Source: Leptonema sp964619535 (GTDB taxonomy: Bacteria > Spirochaetota > Leptospiria > Leptospirales > Leptonemataceae). From it: a DNA stretch of 64,000 nt. The DNA lies in NCBI GenBank assembly GCA_964619535.1, contig CAZUEX010000002.1:1-64000 (forward strand), given 5' to 3'. Position numbers and translations under genes: made by a program. This document shows positions 24,688 to 33,199 of this stretch, piece by piece; position 1 is the stretch's first letter, and each line of letters opens with the position of its first letter. The notes under the pieces were generated by a model. That model made no database searches. It saw only the letters and a list, made by a program, of their open reading frames with translations, and was not told the DNA's origin.

Positions 24688-25947
24688 TCAGTCTGCTTTA
24701 GCTGCTGGCTGTGTCTGCACGGCAGGCACGGCGATCAGCAAAAGCGAGGCCAGCACGGCAATCGATGCCCCGGTTAAGAAGGCGGCCTGTGCGCTGATCT
24801 CCGTCCAGATCCATCCAAAAAGGGCACTGGCCGGCAGGGCTGCCAGCCCGATAGCGGCATGATAGATTCCGTAGGCCCGGCCGCTCTTCTCAGCACTGAC
24901 ATAGTCCGCCACCCAGGCCTTCTCGGCGCCCTCTGTAAGGCCATAGTAGGCACCGTAAAGAAATAGAAGCAGCAGATAGATGGCAAAATCGCCGGTAAAG
25001 GCAAGACCAGCATAGACGCCTGCATACACAAGCCATCCGGTAATCACCACGGGGCGACGGCCAAAACGATCCGAAAGGGATCCACCGGGAAGCGAAAACA
25101 GGATCTTCGTTACATGCAGGCCAATCCAGAGAAGCAGAAGGGAGGCAGAAGAGGCCTCAAAGCGGGTCGCTGCCAGGTATACAAGAAAAAGGTCTGAGCT
25201 GTTGCTCAGGGTAAAGAGGAAGATGGCAGAGATGAAGCCATAAAAGGCACGGGGCAGCCTGGCCGTGACCCTGTTTCGTGCCTGTGGTTTGTGCTGCGGT
25301 TCCCGAACGAAAAACAGTGCCAGAAGGGCAAGAATCCCGGGCAGAAGCGCTGCGATAAAGACAAGACGCAGGGATTCTGCCGTAATGGAGCCCTGATCGA
25401 CACGAAAAAAGAAATCGGTGTATTCGCCGTCTGGTGAGGCCGCAAGCAGGGTCAGAATCAAGAGTGCAAAGACCGGCCCCAGAACGGCACCGGCATGATC
25501 CATGGCCCTGTGAAAGCTAAAGGCAAGCCCTCGATATTCGGGCGACGTGGATTGTCGGATCAGGGCATCCCGACCGGGAGTGCGAATCCCCTTGCCAATG
25601 CGGTCCGCAAAGCGCAACAGCACAACACCCATCGGTCCTGTGGCCAGGGCCATGGCAGGCCTCGCTATAGAAGAGATGGCATAGCCGAGGATCGTTGGCA
25701 TTCGGCGACTCTGTAACCGGTCGCTGATCGTGCCGGCGAAGATCTTTAGAATGGCCGCCGTGCTTTCTGCCACGCCGTCCATAATGCCGATGTAAAGTGC
25801 CGTCTGTGCAGGCGCAAGGGCGGCCAGAAAGACGGGCAACAGAGGATAGATCATCTCGCTCGAGATGTCTGTGAAGAAACTGACAAGGCCAAGCAGGAGG
25901 ACATTGCGCCCGCCTGTTCGAAACAGGGCAGGCAGGCGGCGGGTCAC
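24688..25947 (-). CDS. Major facilitator superfamily transporter
   Basis: A 419-residue protein with 12 predicted membrane helices. It opens with VSFFTDISSEMIYPLLPVFLAAL, has the loop-2 motif region TISDRLQSRRMPT, FADRIGKGIRTPGRDALI after helix 4, and a repeat of the loop motif GGSLSDRFGRRPVVITG in the second half. This 'DISSEM' subfamily is common and its substrates are mostly unknown. The GTG start overlaps the stop of the DUF2892 gene (GTGA), so the two are translationally coupled. It is convergent with ndh. Confidence 0.85.
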   Translation of the reverse strand: MTRRLPALFRTGGRNVLLLGLVSFFTDISSEMIYPLLPVFLAALAPAQTALYIGIMDGVAESTAAILKIFAGTISDRLQSRRMPTILGYAISSIARPAMALATGPMGVVLLRFADRIGKGIRTPGRDALIRQSTSPEYRGLAFSFHRAMDHAGAVLGPVFALLILTLLAASPDGEYTDFFFRVDQGSITAESLRLVFIAALLPGILALLALFFVREPQHKPQARNRVTARLPRAFYGFISAIFLFTLSNSSDLFLVYLAATRFEASSASLLLLWIGLHVTKILFSLPGGSLSDRFGRRPVVITGWLVYAGVYAGLAFTGDFAIYLLLLFLYGAYYGLTEGAEKAWVADYVSAEKSGRAYGIYHAAIGLAALPASALFGWIWTEISAQAAFLTGASIAVLASLLLIAVPAVQTQPAAKAD

Positions 25948-26120
25948 TTCGTGCTGATTTTAAAGGGCAGGTAGGCCGGGCACCATCCCAGGGTTCCCGT
26001 AAAGAGAGGAATGATACCAACCAATCCCCACCAGCTCTGATAGTAGAATCCGGCTGCCACGATGGCAACACCGACAACAAGCCGAATCACACGATCCACT
26101 GTACCAACATTCTTTGTCAT
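25944..26120 (-). CDS. DUF2892 small membrane protein
   Basis: A 58-residue protein starting MTKNVGTVDRVIRLVVGVAIVAAGF, the DUF2892 (YgaP C-terminal-like) pattern, with two hydrophobic helices and the typical LGWCPAYLPFKIST end with one cysteine. The family is a membrane hairpin, sometimes joined to rhodanese domains. The ATG at 26120 follows AAGGAG at seven bases. It overlaps the MFS gene by four bases and is served by the sigma-70-like promoter at 26176-26204. Confidence 0.85.
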   Translation of the reverse strand: MTKNVGTVDRVIRLVVGVAIVAAGFYYQSWWGLVGIIPLFTGTLGWCPAYLPFKISTK

Positions 26121-26175
26121 AGCGCTTCTCCTTAGGGGGCTCTGCAGCAAGGATCTGCAGACAGCCAGTGTTTAT

Positions 26176-26204
26176 AATATAGCATGATAGGCACGCTATG
26201 TCAT
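26176..26204 (-). promoter_or_regulatory. Sigma-70-type promoter for DUF2892-MFS operon
   Basis: On the minus strand ATGACA (26204-26199) and TATATT (26181-26176) are separated by exactly 17 bases, each one mismatch from consensus, about 55 bases upstream of the start codon and outside any gene. Confidence 0.65.
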
Positions 26205-26219
26205 CGTTAAAACAGGGCC

Positions 26220-26702
26220 TTATCGCTCCTGAAGCAGCTCTACGATATCGGATTCGATCTTCTCGGGCGTTGTCGTTGGTGCATAGCGCTTTACCACCTT
26301 TCCGGTGCCATCCACCAGAAACTTGGTAAAGTTCCATTTGATAGCCTTGCCAAGGAATCCAGGTGCATTGTTTTTCAGATAGGTAAAGACGGGATGTTCA
26401 TTGTCTCCGTTTACCTCGATCTTCTTGAAAAGCGGAAACGTAACGCCGAAGTTGCGTTCGCAGAACGTCTGGATCTCCGCATCATCGCCCGGTTCCTGAT
26501 GCCCGAACTGGTCGCAGGGAAAGCCAAGTACCTCGAAGCCTTTTTCTCTGTGCTTCGTGTAAAGCTCCTGCAGGCCTTTGTATTGTGGCGTAAAACCACA
26601 CTGTGACGCTGTATTCACGACGAGCAGCACCTTGCCCTTATAGACATCCAGGGCTTCTTCTTTTCCATCATTGCGCACTGCCTTCAGTTCATGAAATGAC
26701 AT
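26220..26702 (-). CDS. Glutathione peroxidase family (thiol peroxidase)
   Basis: A 160-residue monomeric GPx-like peroxidase reducing hydrogen peroxide or lipid peroxides. Catalytic tetrad residues are visible: Cys35 in NTASQCGFTPQY, Gln in FPCDQFGHQEPG and Trp in IKWNFTKFLVD. It uses Cys rather than selenocysteine. Cys63 and Cys81 (QTFCERNFGVTFPLF) are in the positions used by thioredoxin-dependent members, so thioredoxin is the probable reductant. The upstream ribosome site is AGGAG. The 215-base gap on its upstream side contains AT-rich -10-like boxes but no convincing promoter pair. Confidence 0.93.
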   Translation of the reverse strand: MSFHELKAVRNDGKEEALDVYKGKVLLVVNTASQCGFTPQYKGLQELYTKHREKGFEVLGFPCDQFGHQEPGDDAEIQTFCERNFGVTFPLFKKIEVNGDNEHPVFTYLKNNAPGFLGKAIKWNFTKFLVDGTGKVVKRYAPTTTPEKIESDIVELLQER

Positions 26703-26917
26703 ACGGTCTCCTGTTGCATTAGATTCTATGCAATATAGCTGAACCGGAACATTTTTGCCTCTGGTTTTTCGCTACTTTGCGACAAAAAGGCCTGTTGCAC
26801 GGGCTATGCTCGCTACCCGGAAGAGGGGCGAAGACGATCGAAGAGGACTGAAAAGGAGTCGCTTGCCATCCTGGCAGGCAGTCCTTTCGTGTCAGGAGCA
26901 GCAGGCTTACTCCTGAT

Positions 26918-27439
26918 ATGGGCGGAACAATCGAATTCATTACCGATGCAGAGCTGTATCAACGTGTCATCGAGCCCGTGGCCAGGGCGCGCCGATTCGT
27001 CTGGATCGGCACGGCCGACATCAAGGACCTGCACGTGAAGACGGCGCGGGGCAGCCGACCGTTCCTGGCCATCCTCGATGGCATAGCGGCCAGGGGTGTG
27101 GCCATCCGCCTGGCCCATGCAAAAGAGCCCGGCCCGCGCTTTCGAACAAGCTTTGACCGGTATCCACGCCTTCTGGAGCAGATGGAGCGGGTACTCTGCC
27201 CGCGTATTCACTTCAAGCATGTGATTATCGACGGCAGCTTTGCCTATTCCGGATCGGCCAATCTTACCGGGGCCGGGCTGGGCATGAAAAGCCCGAACCG
27301 GCGCAACTTTGAAGCGGGCTTTATTACGACCGACCGGCGTTTCGTCTCTGCCATCATGGACCAGTTCGACCGGGTATGGATGGGAGCGCACTGCGAGAAA
27401 TGCGGGCACCGAAAGACCTGCCCCGATCCGATTGTATAG
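26918..27439 (+). CDS. Phospholipase D-like protein with one HKD motif and Cys-rich tail
   Basis: A 173-residue PLD-fold protein with a single HxK(x4)D motif (His98, Lys100, Asp105 in IHFKHVIIDGSFAYSGSANLTGAG). Single-HKD proteins act as homodimers; relatives include nucleases and PLD-type hydrolases. The last 18 residues contain four potential zinc ligands (HCEKCGHRKTC). There is no signal peptide, so it is probably cytoplasmic. No ribosome site lies at normal distance: AGGAG is inside a 7-bp inverted repeat (26892-26898 with 26910-26916) ending just before the ATG. The GC-rich third positions resemble its neighbours. Confidence 0.75.
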   Translation: MGGTIEFITDAELYQRVIEPVARARRFVWIGTADIKDLHVKTARGSRPFLAILDGIAARGVAIRLAHAKEPGPRFRTSFDRYPRLLEQMERVLCPRIHFKHVIIDGSFAYSGSANLTGAGLGMKSPNRRNFEAGFITTDRRFVSAIMDQFDRVWMGAHCEKCGHRKTCPDPIV

Positions 27440-27514
27440 CCCGACAGTCCAGCACGGCGTGGCGGTCAATGCGGGGTAGAAGTGCCAGCCTATATTCCTT
27501 TTCAGTTGCCGGGT

Positions 27515-28690
27515 CTATAGCGCCTGATCAGCGCTGAGGATTAGCTCGGTAATCTCGCTTCGCGCAAGGACGCGGATGGGCGGTCCCCAGAAGCCCGTGC
27601 CCCGGCTGACATAGATGTAACGTCCGTCCCTGTAGGCATGCAGGCCGTTTAGATAGGGCTGGTTCAGGTACACAAGATACGAGAAGGGAAAGATCTGTCC
27701 GCCATGGGTATGGCCTGACAGCACCAGCTCAGGGCCGAAGCGTGCGATCTCTTCGATCCACACAGGCTGATGGGCCAGGACGATCGTTGGCAGATCGGGG
27801 TCGATGTCTGCAAAGGCACGGTCTGGATCGGGCAGGAGCATCTGCATGCGGCGGCCGACGGGATCGCGAAGACCGACCACATTCAGGATTGGCTGTCCGG
27901 ATTCGTCACGAATCACGGTGGACTCATCATCGAGAACATGGATCCCCAGGCTGCGAAGGATCTGCAGGGCACGCAGGGGTCTGTGAAAGTATTCGTGGTT
28001 GCCGGCAGCAAAGTACACGCCATAGCGCGTTTTCAGATCGGCAAGCGGAGCAAGATCATCGGCAATGCGATCGGGATCGCGGTCGACGAGATCGCCGGTA
28101 ATCACGACGATATCGGGAACGCTGTCGTTGATTCGCTGTACCAGTTCCTCCACAAAGGGCCTTTTGATGACGTGGCCCACATGCACATCGCTTAACTGAA
28201 CGATGTGAAAGGCCGTATGGCCGGGTACAGCAACGGGCACGCGCACATGCACCCATGCAGGTGGACGCAATCCGCCTGCAAGCCCTGAGATCAGGTAGAT
28301 GACCATGATGACGATGGCAATGCCATCGAGGGCAAGCCGCACCCTGCTGCCATCCGTCTTGAGAAGAAGGTCGGTGGCTGTACGGATGATGTCGTAGCCA
28401 AGGGCCACCACGAAAAGCATAAAGGAAAAGCCGATGGCCGTTCCAAGCACGAGAAAGACGGTGCCGGGAAAGACATCAAAGCGAAACGAAGCCGCATAGA
28501 GAAGCTGACAGAGAAAGAGAAAGATGACGATGCCCGTGCCGATGTTACGGTAGAGGCCGGGCACGGAAAGGCGCTGCACGAAGCGAAAGTGAATGTAGGC
28601 ATTCATCAGCGCAAAGACGGTAATGAACAGCGAAAAGAAGATTACGGTCCGCACGGTAGACAAAGAAAGCAAGATGTGTTTACCGTGCAA
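27515..28690 (-). CDS. Membrane-anchored calcineurin-like metallophosphoesterase
   Basis: A 391-residue protein: four or five N-terminal membrane helices (residues about 12-145), then a phosphoesterase domain with the complete metal set: LSDVHVG, VITGDLVDRD, AAGNHEYF, IVLAHQP and LSGHTHGGQIFPF. This is the YkuE/YpbG-like type; some relatives cleave UDP-2,3-diacylglucosamine in lipid A synthesis (LpxG, LpxH-type), others act on unknown substrates. The domain would face the cytoplasm or periplasm depending on helix count, which I cannot fix. It starts about 220 bases before the MBL lipoprotein gene region on the same strand. Confidence 0.85.
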   Translation of the reverse strand: MHGKHILLSLSTVRTVIFFSLFITVFALMNAYIHFRFVQRLSVPGLYRNIGTGIVIFLFLCQLLYAASFRFDVFPGTVFLVLGTAIGFSFMLFVVALGYDIIRTATDLLLKTDGSRVRLALDGIAIVIMVIYLISGLAGGLRPPAWVHVRVPVAVPGHTAFHIVQLSDVHVGHVIKRPFVEELVQRINDSVPDIVVITGDLVDRDPDRIADDLAPLADLKTRYGVYFAAGNHEYFHRPLRALQILRSLGIHVLDDESTVIRDESGQPILNVVGLRDPVGRRMQMLLPDPDRAFADIDPDLPTIVLAHQPVWIEEIARFGPELVLSGHTHGGQIFPFSYLVYLNQPYLNGLHAYRDGRYIYVSRGTGFWGPPIRVLARSEITELILSADQAL

Positions 28691-28744
28691 AGGACAAAAC
28701 CATGCCTGCAGCAGGCCGAATGTAAGAAAATGTAATTCGCTGCA

Positions 28745-29911
28745 TCAGGGCGATGGTTCCTGTTGCTCTGTACCGGTCCGTGCTGCAAGGAGAAGGGGCC
28801 TCCACCAGGAGTGGGCCACATAGTGTTCGTTCAGATCAACGGTTTCGCCGATGAGCGGTGTAACCAGGTCAATGTTATAGCGGCGTGCCCCTTCTGTGAT
28901 GCGTTCCACAGGCTCGTACCAGGAATGCAGTGACAGATTAAACATCCCCCAGTGTATGGGAAAATAACGTTTCGCATTCAGATCCTTGAAGGCCTGCAAC
29001 GATTCATCGGGCAGCATGTGCACCTCGCGCCATTGTTCGTTGTACTGGCCGCTTTCGATAAAGGCCAGGTCGAAGGGGCCAAACCGCCTGCCGATCTCTT
29101 TGAAGTGCGTGTCATAGCCTGTGTCGCCGCTGAAGAAGATGCGATGTTTCGCGCTCTGCACGACAAAGGATCCCCACAGCGTTTTGTTCTGGTTTGAGAA
29201 ATCCCGTCCTGAGAAGTGCTGCGCCGGTGTGAGCGTAATGCGAAGGCCCTTCTGCTCGACGTTCTGCCACCAGTCCAGCTCGGTGATGCGGTCTTCGGGA
29301 ATCCCCCAGCCAACAAGATGCGAACCGACGCCAAGCGGAACCACAAAGTGCGTCTTGCTGTTTTTGAAAAAGCGGATGGAGTCGGTGTCCAGATGGTCGT
29401 AATGATCATGGGAGATGAGGATGACATCGATCGGCGGCAGCTCGGAAAGCCCGATCACCGGATCCTGAAAGCGCTTCATCATCAGACCAAGTGGCCCCGT
29501 TGACGTGGAAAGCACCGGATCGATCAGCAGAAGTCGACCTTCCAGATTGAGAAGCACGCTGGAATGGCCAAACCAGATCAGCTTGATGTTCTTTCCAGGT
29601 CTCTGGAACTCTGCCAGATCGGGCTTTACCTCTGGAAGTTTCGTAGAAGGACTGCGTTCTGCGTTGCCACCAAAGAGAAACGTCATAAGCAGCGAAAGGC
29701 TTTTTGTACGGGCACGCATTGCTTCGACCAGTCCAGGACGTCGATTGACAAAGGCCTGCTTTTCGGAATCAAACTGTGCAGAGTGGTTGAACTGCTTGAT
29801 CGTTGATTCGGTGGGTGGTGTGCCAAAAGAAGAGCATCCCCAGGGAATGCCTGCCGTGGTAAGCAGGGCTGCCAGGATAAGAAGGGTCGTTGCCGTTGTT
29901 TTGATTTGCAT
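28745..29911 (-). CDS. Metallo-beta-lactamase-fold lipoprotein (UlaG/NAPE-PLD-like)
   Basis: A 388-residue protein. A signal segment (MQIKTTATTLLILAALLTTAGIPWGC) ends in a Cys that may be lipidated, although the lipobox PWGC is atypical. The hydrolase domain has IWFGHSSVLLNLEGRLLLIDPV, the zinc motif SHDHYDHLD, FSGDTGYD and FPIHWGMF. This arrangement is shared by UlaG, NAPE-PLD and RomA-type proteins, the latter acting on N-acyl phospholipids. The reading frame is open to 29992, but ATG 29911 is the only start giving a plausible signal peptide; no clear ribosome site is seen. It has no obvious functional neighbours. Confidence 0.8.
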   Translation of the reverse strand: MQIKTTATTLLILAALLTTAGIPWGCSSFGTPPTESTIKQFNHSAQFDSEKQAFVNRRPGLVEAMRARTKSLSLLMTFLFGGNAERSPSTKLPEVKPDLAEFQRPGKNIKLIWFGHSSVLLNLEGRLLLIDPVLSTSTGPLGLMMKRFQDPVIGLSELPPIDVILISHDHYDHLDTDSIRFFKNSKTHFVVPLGVGSHLVGWGIPEDRITELDWWQNVEQKGLRITLTPAQHFSGRDFSNQNKTLWGSFVVQSAKHRIFFSGDTGYDTHFKEIGRRFGPFDLAFIESGQYNEQWREVHMLPDESLQAFKDLNAKRYFPIHWGMFNLSLHSWYEPVERITEGARRYNIDLVTPLIGETVDLNEHYVAHSWWRPLLLAARTGTEQQEPSP

Positions 29912-30007
29912 ATGGTTTTCGGGAGCCGGGTCTCGGCTTAAGTAAGGCATGGAGGGGAGAAAAGGAAAGTTAAAGAGAGAAAATGTGGCCATCGCCCAAA
30001 AACGAGA

Positions 30008-30027
30008 AAAGCCCCGACAGGGGCTTT
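30008..30027 (-). terminator. Intrinsic terminator of the tRNA-Leu gene
   Basis: AAAGCCCC and GGGGCTTT pair in an 8-bp stem with a 4-base loop; on the minus strand TTCTCGTTTTT follows. It lies 31 bases beyond the tRNA 3' end. Confidence 0.8.
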
Positions 30028-30057
30028 CTTGACTTCCGGTTCTAAAAGATGGCGATG

Positions 30058-30141
30058 TGCCCAGGAGAGGACTTGAACCTCCACGGGATTGCTCCCACTA
30101 GTACCTGAAACTAGCGCGTATACCAGTTCCGCCACCTGGGC
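30058..30141 (-). tRNA. tRNA-Leu (anticodon CAG)
   Basis: An 84-base class II tRNA on the minus strand. The acceptor stem GCCCAGG pairs with CCTGGGC, followed by discriminator A. The anticodon stem CTAGT/ACTAG encloses loop TTCAGGT with anticodon CAG, reading CUG leucine codons. A long variable arm (TGGGAGCAATCCCGT) and GGTTCAAGTCC T-loop are present. CCA is not encoded. Confidence 0.95.
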
Positions 30142-30265
30142 CTGCGACCAGAGAAGTGGCCAGGGCCAGGGGGGCAAGCGAAAATTGATTTCTATGAATC
30201 GAAGGCCTTGAATTTTTCTGCTGCATTCTCATTGATTGCCTGCCCGAAACCGATGATCTGGTCGT

Positions 30266-30868
30266 ATGGCAGATCGACGCGCTGAAGGCGCACGCAAGAC
30301 CTCTGAGACCGACATCCGCCTTTCGATCGGGCTGGATGGTACCGGAAAGACCGCCCTGGATACGGAGATTCCCTTCTTCGAGCATATGCTTACGCACATT
30401 GCAAAGCATGGCCTGATCGACATCGATCTGCACCTGCGCGGCGATCTGGAAATCGACGGTCACCACTCTGTGGAAGATACGGCCATCCTCTTTGGTAAGC
30501 TGCTGCATGAGGCTCTTGGCGATAAGAAGGGCATTCGTCGTTACGGGCACTTTACGCTTACCATGGATGAAACGCTGACAACCGTTGCCGTGGACCTGGG
30601 GGGCCGCTTTAACTTTACCTATAAAGGGCCGGAGGCCATCAATGTCGGCAGGTTTGGAGTATACGATGCCGAGCTAAGCCTGGAATTTTTACAGAAGTTT
30701 GCCATGAACGCCCGGATGAATCTGCATGTGCTGGTTCACTATGGCGAGAACCGTCACCATCTGCATGAGTCGATCTTCAAGGCCCTGGGGCGGGCCCTTC
30801 GCATGGCCATCGAGGTGGATCCGCGAGCAGCCGATGCCGTTCCTTCTACGAAAGGGGTGCTGGAATGA
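30266..30868 (+). CDS. hisB: Imidazoleglycerol-phosphate dehydratase
   Basis: A 200-residue HisB, the sixth step of histidine synthesis. It starts with ARKTSETDIRLSIGLDGTG; metal-binding histidines are in PFFEHMLTHIAKHG and GHHSVEDTAI, with a second half-repeat HHLHESIFKALGRALRMA and the terminal VPSTKGVLE. There is no fused histidinol-phosphate phosphatase domain. Its TGA overlaps the hisH ATG (ATGA). Upstream, the 124 bases to the tRNA hold no obvious histidine leader peptide or attenuator. Confidence 0.97.
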   Translation: MADRRAEGARKTSETDIRLSIGLDGTGKTALDTEIPFFEHMLTHIAKHGLIDIDLHLRGDLEIDGHHSVEDTAILFGKLLHEALGDKKGIRRYGHFTLTMDETLTTVAVDLGGRFNFTYKGPEAINVGRFGVYDAELSLEFLQKFAMNARMNLHVLVHYGENRHHLHESIFKALGRALRMAIEVDPRAADAVPSTKGVLE

Positions 30869-31476
30869 TTGCCGTACTTGATTTTGGGATGGGAAACATC
30901 CACTCCATCGTCAAGGCATTGCGGCTGTTCTATGACGATGTGCGCTTTACCGCTGAGCCGGACGACCTGAAATCCTGTCGTGCTCTTGTGCTTCCGGGCG
31001 ATGGCCACTTTACGGCGGCGATGCAGAACCTGCGTGGCTATCGCGAGGACATCCTCCGACAGCATGTGGCTCAGAACAAGCCCCTGCTTGGCATCTGCAT
31101 TGGTTTTCAGGTTCTTTTCGAGGACTCCGACGAAACGGATGATCCCTCTGGAACGGTGGCAGGGCTGGGACTGATCCAGGGGCACGTGCGCCGTTTTCGC
31201 TTTCAGGATCCTGCATTTCGCATCCCGCATATGGGATGGAATACGCTGCATTGCCCCTCCGGTGGAGCGGATTACCTCAATCATTCGATGTATTTTATTC
31301 ACTCCTATCGGCCCGAGAATACGGATCCGGCCGATACGGTGACGACGACGGAGTACGGCGGCGATACGTTTGCATCGACGGTACGTAAGGGATCTATCCT
31401 GGCCACGCAGTACCATCCTGAAAAATCCGATGCAGCAGGGCTATGCCTGCTGAAAGACTGGGTTGCATCGATCTGA
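30865..31476 (+). CDS. hisH: Imidazole glycerol phosphate synthase, glutaminase subunit
   Basis: A 203-residue class I glutamine amidotransferase that supplies ammonia to HisF. Motifs: DFGMGNIHSIVKAL at the N terminus, the P-loop LPGDGHF, nucleophile Cys in LLGICIGFQVLFEDS and the His-Glu pair in TQYHPEKSDAAG. The usual GICLGMQ is GICIGFQ here, a mild variation. It overlaps hisB by four bases. The cyclase partner hisF is not in this window. Confidence 0.95.
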   Translation: MIAVLDFGMGNIHSIVKALRLFYDDVRFTAEPDDLKSCRALVLPGDGHFTAAMQNLRGYREDILRQHVAQNKPLLGICIGFQVLFEDSDETDDPSGTVAGLGLIQGHVRRFRFQDPAFRIPHMGWNTLHCPSGGADYLNHSMYFIHSYRPENTDPADTVTTTEYGGDTFASTVRKGSILATQYHPEKSDAAGLCLLKDWVASI

Positions 31477-31574
31477 GGCTGCCCGGCCTTTCTCACAATT
31501 CACAGGGTGGCTGCAAAACCTGCTTTTCCTCTCAGCGAGGCATTAGAAGTTCTGTAAAAAACCAGGAAACAACG

Positions 31575-32345
31575 ATGTCTCTTCCCTCTGAAACGAGAAC
31601 TGAAATTATTCCTGCCATTGATCTTCTCGATGGCCAGGTCGTACGGCTTTTCAAAGGACGCTATGATGAGTCCACGGTCTATCAGACCACGCCGGGCGAT
31701 ATGGTCAGACGCTTTATCGATGAAGGTGCACGTCGCATTCACATTGTAGACCTGAATGCGGCACGTAATGGAGACATCTCCGTTAACCGGGATGCCCGCA
31801 ACGAAATCCTGCTTGCAGCAGAAGGCAAGGCCGACCTGGAGATTGGTGGCGGCGTGCGCGATGCACAGACAGCAGGGGAATATTTGCTCAGTGGATTCCG
31901 ATACGTTATCATTGGAACGGCGGCTGTAAAGAATCCCGTCTTTCTGAGTGAGATGATCGATACCTATGGGCCGTCTCGCATCCTTGTAGGCGTGGATGCC
32001 GAAAACGGCATCGTTCGCGTCAGCGGATGGGAAGAAGACTCAGGCCTCAGGCTTGAGGATTACCTGACCAGGCTTGTGAATCACCATGTGCAGGAAATCA
32101 TCTTCACCGATATTTCCACAGATGGAACCCTGGCAGGTCCTCCTGTGGATTCGATGCGTCAGATCCTTGAAAATTATCCGTTCCGGCTGGTGGCTTCAGG
32201 GGGCGTGTCATCCATCGATGACATCCATGCGCTGCTTGGCGTAAACCAGACAGGACGGCTTGCCGGCATCATTACCGGCAAGGCCATCTATGAAAACAGG
32301 CTGGACCTGCGTGAGGCCATTGCCGCCACAGAGGCTCAGAAATGA
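31575..32345 (+). CDS. hisA: Phosphoribosylformimino-AICAR isomerase
   Basis: A 256-residue beta-alpha barrel ProFAR isomerase, step four of histidine synthesis. The N-terminal half has IIPAIDLLDGQVVRLFKGRYDES with the catalytic Asp, the C-terminal half FTDISTDGTLAGPP with the second Asp, and phosphate-binding GGGVRD and ASGGVSS. The frame is open from 31443 inside hisH, but ATG 31575 is chosen for the family N terminus and AGGA eight bases upstream. The 98-base gap after hisH holds no recognisable element. Confidence 0.95.
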   Translation: MSLPSETRTEIIPAIDLLDGQVVRLFKGRYDESTVYQTTPGDMVRRFIDEGARRIHIVDLNAARNGDISVNRDARNEILLAAEGKADLEIGGGVRDAQTAGEYLLSGFRYVIIGTAAVKNPVFLSEMIDTYGPSRILVGVDAENGIVRVSGWEEDSGLRLEDYLTRLVNHHVQEIIFTDISTDGTLAGPPVDSMRQILENYPFRLVASGGVSSIDDIHALLGVNQTGRLAGIITGKAIYENRLDLREAIAATEAQK

Positions 32346-32347
32346 CC

Positions 32348-33199
32348 TCAGGGTGAGGCATCCCTTTGTGTGAGAAAGGGAGTGGTCTTTTCGTAAAGCC
32401 AGTCCGGTAGTTTACGTTTCAGTGTTTCCTCTACCTCGCGCCGTCCGTAGCGCGGTGAGAAGTGGATCAGGAAGAGCTTCTCAACATTTCGAAAGGCCTC
32501 AGCGTTGGCCACAATCTCATCGAGGTGAATATGCCCCCAGTCGCGGGCCCGCTGTATCGGACGCTTCTCGCAGATGTAGGTGCATTCCAGGAATAGAATG
32601 CGCGACTGTTGCACGACCTCATTCTCTGTTACGAACTCGATCGTTGTATCTCCCGAAAAGGTGATCAGCGGTTGATAGATTTCGTTAAAAAGGTCTTCGC
32701 CTCTGGTCTTTCGTCGGGCGATCTCTTTGCCAGGCAGGTTCAAATAGTCCCCCTTCAGCTTTAAGACCTTTTCGACGATGCTGTAGCCGTTTGACGGTAC
32801 GCGGTGATTGCTGCGGATTGCGCGAAAGAACTGGTTCCCTTTCAGAGGGTAGTGGGTGTTGTAGTCAACCGGGTGCATGTTGAACTGTGAGTGATAGTCT
32901 TCAATATCACCCCACAATTTCATGATCTGCGTCAGCGGTTCGTACACCTCCGGTGGAACGTAGATATCGGGTGGCGATAGTCGTCTGAGTGAACGTTGCG
33001 AGATCAGATAGGCCAGTCCCGATGCATGGTCAAGGTGACCATGGCTGAGCAGGATGAGGGAATAGTCCGTTAGCCTTGCCGATCCAACGCCGGTGTCGAA
33101 AAGCAGCCGGTACTGCGGAAGGGCAATACAGGTGTGCGTTCCCCCCTCGGAATTGCCGAGAAACTGAAAATTCTTGTAAGAATACTCGCTGAGTTTCAT
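32348..33199 (-). CDS. RNase Z-like metallo-beta-lactamase-fold hydrolase
   Basis: A 283-residue MBL-fold protein of the RNase Z/ElaC branch: FQFLGNSEGGTHTCI at the N terminus, zinc motif LSHGHLDHASGL, FSGDTTIEF, CTYICEKR, HIHLDEIVANAEAF and the family-specific HFSPRYGRREVEE (tRNase Z normally reads HiSsRY). The flexible arm of true tRNase Z is not obvious. Its ATG overlaps the stop of the M16 gene (ATGA), so it is made with the two peptidases. The function may be tRNA 3' processing or another phosphodiesterase activity. Confidence 0.8.
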   Translation of the reverse strand: MKLSEYSYKNFQFLGNSEGGTHTCIALPQYRLLFDTGVGSARLTDYSLILLSHGHLDHASGLAYLISQRSLRRLSPPDIYVPPEVYEPLTQIMKLWGDIEDYHSQFNMHPVDYNTHYPLKGNQFFRAIRSNHRVPSNGYSIVEKVLKLKGDYLNLPGKEIARRKTRGEDLFNEIYQPLITFSGDTTIEFVTENEVVQQSRILFLECTYICEKRPIQRARDWGHIHLDEIVANAEAFRNVEKLFLIHFSPRYGRREVEETLKRKLPDWLYEKTTPFLTQRDASP

